Shown here piece after piece: positions 5,714 through 9,976 of a stretch of DNA of 9,976 nt (positions within the stretch are counted from its first letter, which is position 1; every line of letters begins with the position of its first letter). Source of the stretch: Haloquadratum sp. J07HQX50. Lineage in GTDB: Archaea; Halobacteriota; Halobacteria; Halobacteriales; Haloferacaceae. The stretch covers positions 1,415,059-1,425,034 of the forward strand of contig KE356563.1 of assembly GCA_000416005.1 (NCBI GenBank), in the 5' to 3' direction. Made by a program: the position numbers and the translations under genes. Under the pieces are notes generated by a model. The model was not told where the DNA came from and made no database searches. It was given only the letters and a program-made list of their open reading frames with translations.

Positions 5714-6370
5714 CTATTTGAACACTTCCCACGCGTCAGCGGCTTCACTGGCGGCTTCGAGATGCGTGATTGCGCGGTGGGGGTCATTCGTTTGAGTTGC
5801 CATTCGCGCGTGGTAGGTAATCGACTCAAGAAGTGCCTCAGCAGCTTCTGACCGTGTTCCACCGACTGCTGTTTCTGCTGCCGAGGCAGTGGTATCAGTT
5901 TGCTGTTGTGCGGGTGTTGGCTGTGGTTGATTGCGAGACTGCGGTTGTCGTTGTGCTTGTTGCTGAGCCTGTCGTTGCTGGGTCTGCTGGCGTGTTTGTT
6001 GCTCGGCCCTCGCGGGTGTCTCTGCAGACTGGGCTGGGGTATCAGACGACGGATCAGCCTCAACAGCACCATTATCTATCGATGATGCAGATGCAGAGGC
6101 GGAGGCTGATTCGGTTGCTTTATCTTCAATCGCCTCAGCCTCGGTTGCTGATTCTGCCTTTTGATTATCTTCATGTTGACAGTTTGGACAGAACTCTTGG
6201 CCATCATAGCGAAAGATAGGCGACCCGCAGGTATCACAGTGGGAGTTTGTCATCGTTGCTCCTTGCAGCAGCAACTCACTCATCCGCTGAGTCTCCTCAC
6301 GCTTGGCCGAATCCTGTTCGTATTTTTTGCGAAGGCGTTCGCGCTCGGCCTCTTCATCGAAGTTGCTCAC
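5714..6370 (-). CDS. Zinc-ribbon protein of the Sjogren's/scleroderma autoantigen 1 (p27) type with a Gln-rich linker
   Basis: Archaeal members of this autoantigen-p27-like family are widespread, but I know of no assigned function. The N-terminal 40 residues form a charged helix (EEAERERLRKKYEQD, then MSELLLQGATM). A four-cysteine zinc ribbon follows: CDTC (C45, C48) and CPNC (C61, C64) around IFRYDGQEF. Residues 65-170 are a low-complexity, probably disordered linker with an Ala/Ser run (88-97) and a Gln-rich stretch (about 124-157). The C-terminal 46 residues (GTRSEAAEALLESITYHARM to DAWEVFK) form a predicted helical domain with conserved-looking periodicity. The GTG at 6370 is chosen because the family start (MSxFDxEAER) falls exactly there. 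The gene is transcribed away from malate dehydrogenase across a 98-base gap. The ribbon may bind nucleic acid or protein partners; that is inference. Confidence 0.85.
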   Translation of the reverse strand: MSNFDEEAERERLRKKYEQDSAKREETQRMSELLLQGATMTNSHCDTCGSPIFRYDGQEFCPNCQHEDNQKAESATEAEAIEDKATESASASASASSIDNGAVEADPSSDTPAQSAETPARAEQQTRQQTQQRQAQQQAQRQPQSRNQPQPTPAQQQTDTTASAAETAVGGTRSEAAEALLESITYHARMATQTNDPHRAITHLEAASEAADAWEVFK

Positions 6371-6414
6371 ACGGACTTCTTTGCCATTGATATCGAAAAA
6401 TCCATCGGGAAGTC

Positions 6415-6426
6415 AGTGCGCGCACT
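6415..6426. promoter_or_regulatory. Perfect 12-bp palindrome in the divergent promoter region
   Basis: AGTGCGCGCACT equals its own reverse complement. It lies 45 bases upstream of the zinc-ribbon start and 42 bases upstream of the malate dehydrogenase ATG, ending 8 bases before the mdh TATA-like box. The position suits a dimeric regulator acting on one or both genes. Function is inferred from symmetry and position only. Confidence 0.4.
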
Positions 6427-6428
6427 TT

Positions 6429-6441
6429 CGAAGTTTTTAAT
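6429..6441 (+). promoter_or_regulatory. Probable BRE/TATA promoter of malate dehydrogenase
   Basis: CGAAG (6429-6433) followed by TTTTTAA (6434-6440) fits a haloarchaeal BRE plus TATA pair. The TATA centre lies about 32 bases before the ATG at 6469, predicting a transcript start only a few bases upstream of the ATG and hence a leaderless or nearly leaderless mRNA. No Shine-Dalgarno sequence precedes the ATG. Confidence 0.55.
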
Positions 6442-6468
6442 CGATGTCCTGCACCCGTGGTACGTATA

Positions 6469-7383
6469 ATGACGAAAGTTAGCATCATTGGCGCGGCCGG
6501 GACAGTTGGGGCAGCGGCCGGATATAATCTTGCACTTCGCGACATCGTCGATGAACTCGTCTTTGTCGACATACCAGAGAAAGAGGATGAGACGGTCGGA
6601 CAGGCTGCGGACACAAACCATGGCGTAGCATACGAGTCAGACACGCGCGTCACTCAGGGGACATACGCTGAGACTGAAGATAGCGATGTCGTGGTAGTCA
6701 CCGCGGGTATCCCACGAGGCCCCGGGCAGACGCGAATCGATTTAGCAAGCGACAATGCCCCCATCATGGCAGATATTGAATCCTCAGTAGCTGAGTATAA
6801 CGATGACTTCGTCTCAATTACGACATCCAATCCAGTCGACTTGTTGAATCGACATCTGTATGAAGTCGGAGATCGCGACCGCCAGCACGTGATCGGCTTT
6901 GGTGGTCGTCTTGATTCCGCTCGATTTCGGTACGTGCTGAGTGAACGATTCGAGACCGGAACGCAAAATATTGAAGCGACCATCTTAGGCGAGCATGGAG
7001 ATGCGCAGGTGCCAGTCTTCTCAAAAGTCCGCGTCGATGGACGCGATCCCTCGTTTGAATCGGATGCACGTGAAGATATTTTAGACTCTCTGACCGCATC
7101 AGCTATGGATGTGATTGAGCGTAAGGGCGCAACGCAGTGGGGACCGGCAACCGGGGTCGCTGATATGGTCGAAGCGGTCCTCACCGATTCCAGAACTATA
7201 CTCCCTGCCTCAATTGTCCTCGATGGTGAGTATGGATATCACGAAACTGCATTTGGGGTCCCAGTCAAACTTGGTGCAGATGGCGTCGAAAGGGTCATCG
7301 AATGGGAGCTTGACGCACACGAATCCGAACTCATGGACGAGGCGGCTGAAAAACTAGCTGACCAGTATCAAAAAATCGAGTGA
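6469..7383 (+). CDS. mdh: NAD-dependent malate dehydrogenase, LDH-like haloarchaeal type
   Basis: This cytoplasmic TCA-cycle enzyme interconverts malate and oxaloacetate with NAD. The 304-residue length matches the well-studied Haloarcula marismortui enzyme. The N-terminal Rossmann loop is GAAGTVG (8-14), and D34 in VFVDIP marks NAD preference. The mobile-loop IPRGPGQTR carries R83 at the position that selects malate rather than lactate and R89 for carboxylate binding. [13 protein letters not shown] spans 118-130. Catalytic D149 and substrate-binding R152 lie in GGRLDSARF, and the proton-acceptor H176 lies in GEHGD. Abundant surface Asp/Glu and a C-terminal helix [13 protein letters not shown] fit a halophilic tetramer. 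ATG 6469 is preferred over the in-frame GTG at 6457 because [11 protein letters not shown] is the family N-terminus and the TATA box spacing fits. It is monocistronic as far as seen, with a 102-base gap to the next gene. Confidence 0.97.
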   Translation: MTKVSIIGAAGTVGAAAGYNLALRDIVDELVFVDIPEKEDETVGQAADTNHGVAYESDTRVTQGTYAETEDSDVVVVTAGIPRGPGQTRIDLASDNAPIMADIESSVAEYNDDFVSITTSNPVDLLNRHLYEVGDRDRQHVIGFGGRLDSARFRYVLSERFETGTQNIEATILGEHGDAQVPVFSKVRVDGRDPSFESDAREDILDSLTASAMDVIERKGATQWGPATGVADMVEAVLTDSRTILPASIVLDGEYGYHETAFGVPVKLGADGVERVIEWELDAHESELMDEAAEKLADQYQKIE

Positions 7384-7398
7384 TCAACAGACGGCGTG

Positions 7399-7449
7399 TG
7401 GGTACCGATATCACATAATGCCAGGTTAGCGATTCGAAAGCAGTACCCA
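7399..7449. repeat. 7-bp inverted repeat between mdh and the ABC operon
   Basis: TGGGTAC (7399-7405) is the exact reverse complement of GTACCCA (7443-7449), with 37 bases between. The downstream arm lies just before GTATTC (7455-7460), a weak TATA candidate about 28 bases ahead of the ATG at 7486. It could be a distal operator pair or the base of a 3' stem after mdh; chance is also possible. Confidence 0.25.
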
Positions 7450-7485
7450 ACAACGTATTCAGCGTCCACGACCATTTATGAATAG

Positions 7486-9072
7486 ATGCAAGAATCTGGA
7501 CGACGCCTGCGGTTGGCGACACTGGTCGTCATTGGTCTGCTCAGTATCTCAGTAATTACCAGTGGCGTCGCAGTTGGGGTCCCTGCTGCACGAGTCGCAG
7601 TCTCTGATGCGACAGTCGCGCCTGCAACACCAACAGCCGGCGCTCCGACAACAGTGACGGCGACCGTTCGATTGTCAGGAGGGAGTACCTCTGCGGTGAC
7701 ACTTGACCGGGTCGAACTTGTTCGCTCAGATGATGAGACAGTCGCCACGGTGAGCGACCTCGGGTCGCTTTCGGCTGGTGAGACATTGACAGTTCCAGTC
7801 ACGGCGACATTTGAGACGCCAGGTGAACACGACCTCCGTGTCGAGGCAACGGTGACCGATGCTGAAGATGATGAGGTGACCGTCACGCGGCCGGTCTCAG
7901 TTGTCATCGAGCGAGGGATGCCACAGGTTGCATTTGATATTCCAAATGCGGTCGTTGGAGCAGATTCACCAGTCCAAGCGACAGTCTCGAATCCAACGAA
8001 CGCCGCTATTCGCAATCTCTCAGTGATGATCAACGCTCCTGCAGAGGGTGAACGACGCATGCGCGAAATTCCTGTGTTAGCCGCCGGGGCGACGACGACA
8101 CTGAACTTCTCTGTTCGACCACAAAGCACAGGCCAACAGCAACTACGCGCTAGTGTGTCATATCTGACGCCTGCAGGAACATCCGCACAAATGGAACAGA
8201 CACGGCCAATCCGTGTCGAACCACTGGCAAATGATGTCGGGATTCGAGTGAGCCGGTCCACAGGCGGTGATCAGAACGCCGGAGGGGGCGTCGCTGGTGG
8301 ACTTGGTGGTATTCTCGGCGGGCAAAGTGACCTCCAAGATAGTGGTTCACAGACAAGTAGTAGCGAGCAGGGCGAAGTGGAGGTAACTGTCTCGAATTTC
8401 GGAAATGCCCCAATCAACTCGGTCGTCGTTATTCCACAGACAGCGAATGGGACAGTAGTCGAAGAAATCGGCCGTATCGTCGTTGATGAGACACTGTCTC
8501 CGGGGACTGCATCCACGGTCACGATCGATACCGCACGGGCAGAGTTAATTGGGCAACTCCGCTTCGCCGCAGCGTATGAACTCGCTGGCGAGCAGCGAAC
8601 CGTTGCTGCTGAGTTCAATCGTCGAGCCCCCGGTACGGTTGAGTTGACCGGTGTCAATCTATCGGTTGAGTCAGGTGAATCAATCAGCGTGCGGGGTAAT
8701 CTCGGCAACACTGGTGGAAGTGAAATCTCTGGTGTGGTTGTTCAGGTGGCAAACACTGAGTACGTAACCCCTGTGTATCCGAAGCGGAGCTACTTCGTCG
8801 GGACAGTGGGGACGAGCGAGTTCGCGCCGGTCGAACTGACAGCCTCAGCTGACCTACAGAATGCAACAGAGGTCCCTGTTCGGATCAGCTATACTGTCGG
8901 CGCTAACCGCGTTGTCGATACAGCTAGGATTGCACTTCCCTCGGCAGGTGGGACAGAGAGAGCCGATTCAGAGTCGGGAAGTGAGGGCCCTGTCAACGCA
9001 ATCGGGGGTGTGCTGCTCGTCGGGGCAGTGATTGCAATTGGTGTTGGATTCGTGATTGGACGTCGAGAATGA
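7486..9072 (+). CDS. Membrane-anchored surface protein with repeated beta-sandwich (CARDB/COG1361-like) domains
   Basis: This is probably the extracellular partner of the ABC transporter encoded next. An N-terminal hydrophobic segment (about 10-32, after GRRLRL) is a signal peptide or anchor. About four Ig/CARDB-like beta-sandwich repeats follow, near 35-143, 147-246, 296-385 and 388-483, with recurring phrases such as VTVSNFGNAPI (299-309) and VRGNLGNTGGSEI (402-414). A Gly-rich then Ser/Gln-rich linker (259-296) divides the repeats into two pairs. A Glu/Ser stretch (489-501) leads to a C-terminal helix (503-524) ending in RRE inside the cell. Five N-glycosylation sequons (N177, N207, N321, N391, N459) fall in the predicted outside part. 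The stop overlaps the ATPase start (ATGA, 9069-9072). Sequence alone does not name a ligand; a structural adaptor or substrate-capture role is inferred from the operon. Confidence 0.8.
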   Translation: MQESGRRLRLATLVVIGLLSISVITSGVAVGVPAARVAVSDATVAPATPTAGAPTTVTATVRLSGGSTSAVTLDRVELVRSDDETVATVSDLGSLSAGETLTVPVTATFETPGEHDLRVEATVTDAEDDEVTVTRPVSVVIERGMPQVAFDIPNAVVGADSPVQATVSNPTNAAIRNLSVMINAPAEGERRMREIPVLAAGATTTLNFSVRPQSTGQQQLRASVSYLTPAGTSAQMEQTRPIRVEPLANDVGIRVSRSTGGDQNAGGGVAGGLGGILGGQSDLQDSGSQTSSSEQGEVEVTVSNFGNAPINSVVVIPQTANGTVVEEIGRIVVDETLSPGTASTVTIDTARAELIGQLRFAAAYELAGEQRTVAAEFNRRAPGTVELTGVNLSVESGESISVRGNLGNTGGSEISGVVVQVANTEYVTPVYPKRSYFVGTVGTSEFAPVELTASADLQNATEVPVRISYTVGANRVVDTARIALPSAGGTERADSESGSEGPVNAIGGVLLVGAVIAIGVGFVIGRRE

Positions 9073-9770
9073 GTAAGCGTATTTTTGAGACGTCGACCGC
9101 TCAAGAAACTCCAATCGAATTAGATGAGGTGACGAAGTCGTATGCGAGCGGTATGGGACAGGTTATCGCACTCGATTCGGTCGATTTCCATGTCGATGCA
9201 GGCGAGGTCGTTGCCGTGATTGGCCCATCAGGGTCGGGGAAGTCAACGATGTTGAATATGTTAGGCCTGCTCGATGAGCCGACTGAGGGTCAGATTCTGC
9301 TCCATGGCGACCCTGCCACTGGGCTATCACCAGCAGAGAAGACCACTGCCCGACGTGAAACGATTGGTTTTGTGTTTCAGGACTTTCACTTGATTCCAAC
9401 GCTTACTGCTGTTGGAAACGTCCGCCTGCCCACAGCATTTCTTCCGGATGATGCAACTGCGCGTGCTGAGGATCTCCTCACGCGCGTTGGCCTTGGTGAC
9501 CGGCTGCGTCACACGCCTGATGAACTGTCTGGCGGGCAAAAGCAACGAGTGGCGATTGCTCGATCACTCATTAACGAGCCAGATGTATTACTCGCAGACG
9601 AGCCAACAGGAAATCTGGATTCGGAGACGGGCGCAGCGGTACTCGAAGAGATTCGGGCAATCGCTGATGAGGGTGTTGGGGTAGTTGCGGTCACACACGA
9701 TGACCTCGTCCGTGAGTACACTGATCGAACGGTTGAACTGGTTGATGGTGTGCTGACGGATGCTACGTGA
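9069..9770 (+). CDS. ABC transporter ATPase, LolD/MacB-type
   Basis: This cytoplasmic ATPase would power the permease that follows. The 233-residue single domain has Walker A GPSGSGKST (52-60), the Q-loop glutamine Q104 in FVFQDFHLIP, the signature LSGGQKQR (153-160), Walker B VLLADEPTG (173-181) with D177 and catalytic E178, the D-loop NLD (182-184) and switch histidine H210 in VAVTHD. All catalytic residues are intact. GQVIALDSVDF (30-40) before Walker A and LLDEPTEGQILLHG (67-80) after it are typical of the lipoprotein-release, MacB and FtsE group, not of solute importers. Translation is coupled to the upstream surface protein by ATGA, and the next gene starts 11 bases before this one stops. 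Transport direction and substrate cannot be read from the sequence. Confidence 0.93.
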   Translation: MSKRIFETSTAQETPIELDEVTKSYASGMGQVIALDSVDFHVDAGEVVAVIGPSGSGKSTMLNMLGLLDEPTEGQILLHGDPATGLSPAEKTTARRETIGFVFQDFHLIPTLTAVGNVRLPTAFLPDDATARAEDLLTRVGLGDRLRHTPDELSGGQKQRVAIARSLINEPDVLLADEPTGNLDSETGAAVLEEIRAIADEGVGVVAVTHDDLVREYTDRTVELVDGVLTDAT

Positions 9771-9976
9771 GACACTCGAGCGGCGGCTACCCGCTGCGGT
9801 CTTAGCTGGTCAGAACATCTCTCGTCAGCGTGCGCGAGCAGCGCTCGCAGCCCTTGGTATCGTTATTGGCGTCTTTGCAGTCGTCACACTCGGCACGCTT
9901 GGAACAGCACTTCAGGTCGCAGCGACGGCCGAGCTTGGAGGGTTAGGTAATCAGGTGATTATCAGCCCCGCAGAGG
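9760..9976 (+). CDS. ABC transporter permease of the MacB/FtsX type, N-terminal fragment
   Basis: The first 72 codons of this gene are in the window, starting with ATG 9760 inside the end of the ATPase gene; the frame runs off the right edge. The protein begins MLRETLERRLPAAVLAGQNISRQRAR, an amphipathic cytoplasmic helix leading into a first transmembrane segment (about 27-48, ALAALGIVIGVFAVVTLGTLG). It continues into an extracellular region opening with LGNQVIISPAE. The pattern RxRAxLAxLGIxIGV before TM1, then a large outside domain, is the N-terminal signature of MacB_PCD/FtsX permeases. The 11-base overlap with the ATPase supports coupled translation and a matched complex. No solute-binding protein gene is seen, consistent with a mechanotransmission-type system over an importer. 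The call is limited by truncation. Confidence 0.85.
   Translation, partial: MLRETLERRLPAAVLAGQNISRQRARAALAALGIVIGVFAVVTLGTLGTALQVAATAELGGLGNQVIISPAE

Noticed and set aside
7476..8261. A 261-codon minus-strand open frame opposite the surface protein.
   Set aside because: Its composition mirrors the GAC/GTC-rich codons of the plus-strand gene. The plus-strand frame has signal, repeats, anchor and operon overlap, so this is a shadow.
8989..9072. A PGF-CTERM-type archaeosortase signal at the end of the surface protein.
   Set aside because: The tail has a hydrophobic helix and basic end, but there is no PGF or similar tripeptide before it, so a plain transmembrane anchor is the simpler reading.
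1..9976. CRISPR arrays, rRNA genes or tRNA genes.
   Set aside because: No regularly spaced repeats of CRISPR length and no recognisable rRNA or tRNA sequence blocks were seen on either strand.

Overview
The window looks like chromosomal DNA of a halophilic archaeon (class Halobacteria). The 2Fe-2S ferredoxin, the LDH-like malate dehydrogenase and the zinc-ribbon protein all have clearly haloarchaeal sequences. The proteins are acidic and several genes appear to be leaderless, with AT-rich TATA-like boxes about 25-32 bases before the start. Base composition is near half GC by eye, low for this class, and one intergenic gap is about 550 bases. Both would fit a Haloquadratum-like genome, but that genus call is inference.

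Region 1 (1-1965, plus strand) is a tetrapyrrole operon: the 3' end of hydroxymethylbilane synthase, uroporphyrinogen-III C-methyltransferase and uroporphyrinogen-III synthase, then a small four-helix membrane protein of unknown function. Genes overlap by ATGA or are 2 bases apart, so translation is probably coupled. The enzymes take porphobilinogen to precorrin-2, the entry to siroheme, cobalamin and archaeal siroheme-dependent heme synthesis. Region 2 (2037-3335) is a PLP-dependent O-acetylhomoserine sulfhydrylase-type enzyme for homocysteine synthesis.

Region 3 (3336-3885) has no convincing gene. It holds short minus-strand reading frames, small hairpins and a 10-base direct repeat about 409 bases apart, so it may be a decayed or non-coding mobile repeat. 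Region 4 (3886-5043) is a Pit-family phosphate permease whose two signature motifs both lack the usual aspartate. Region 5 (5248-5637) is the haloarchaeal ferredoxin. It is convergent with a minus-strand zinc-ribbon protein (5714-6370), with alternative hairpins between them. That protein is divergent from malate dehydrogenase (6469-7383), and a perfect 12-base palindrome lies in the shared promoter gap.

Region 6 (7486-end, plus strand) is a membrane-transport operon: a surface-anchored protein with repeated beta-sandwich (CARDB/COG1361-like) domains, an ABC ATPase of the LolD/MacB class, and the start of a MacB/FtsX-type permease cut by the window edge. All three genes overlap. The arrangement resembles a MacB-type system in which a beta-sandwich exoprotein replaces the bacterial MacA adaptor. 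It is the best candidate here for an under-described system, although similar trios are known in archaea.
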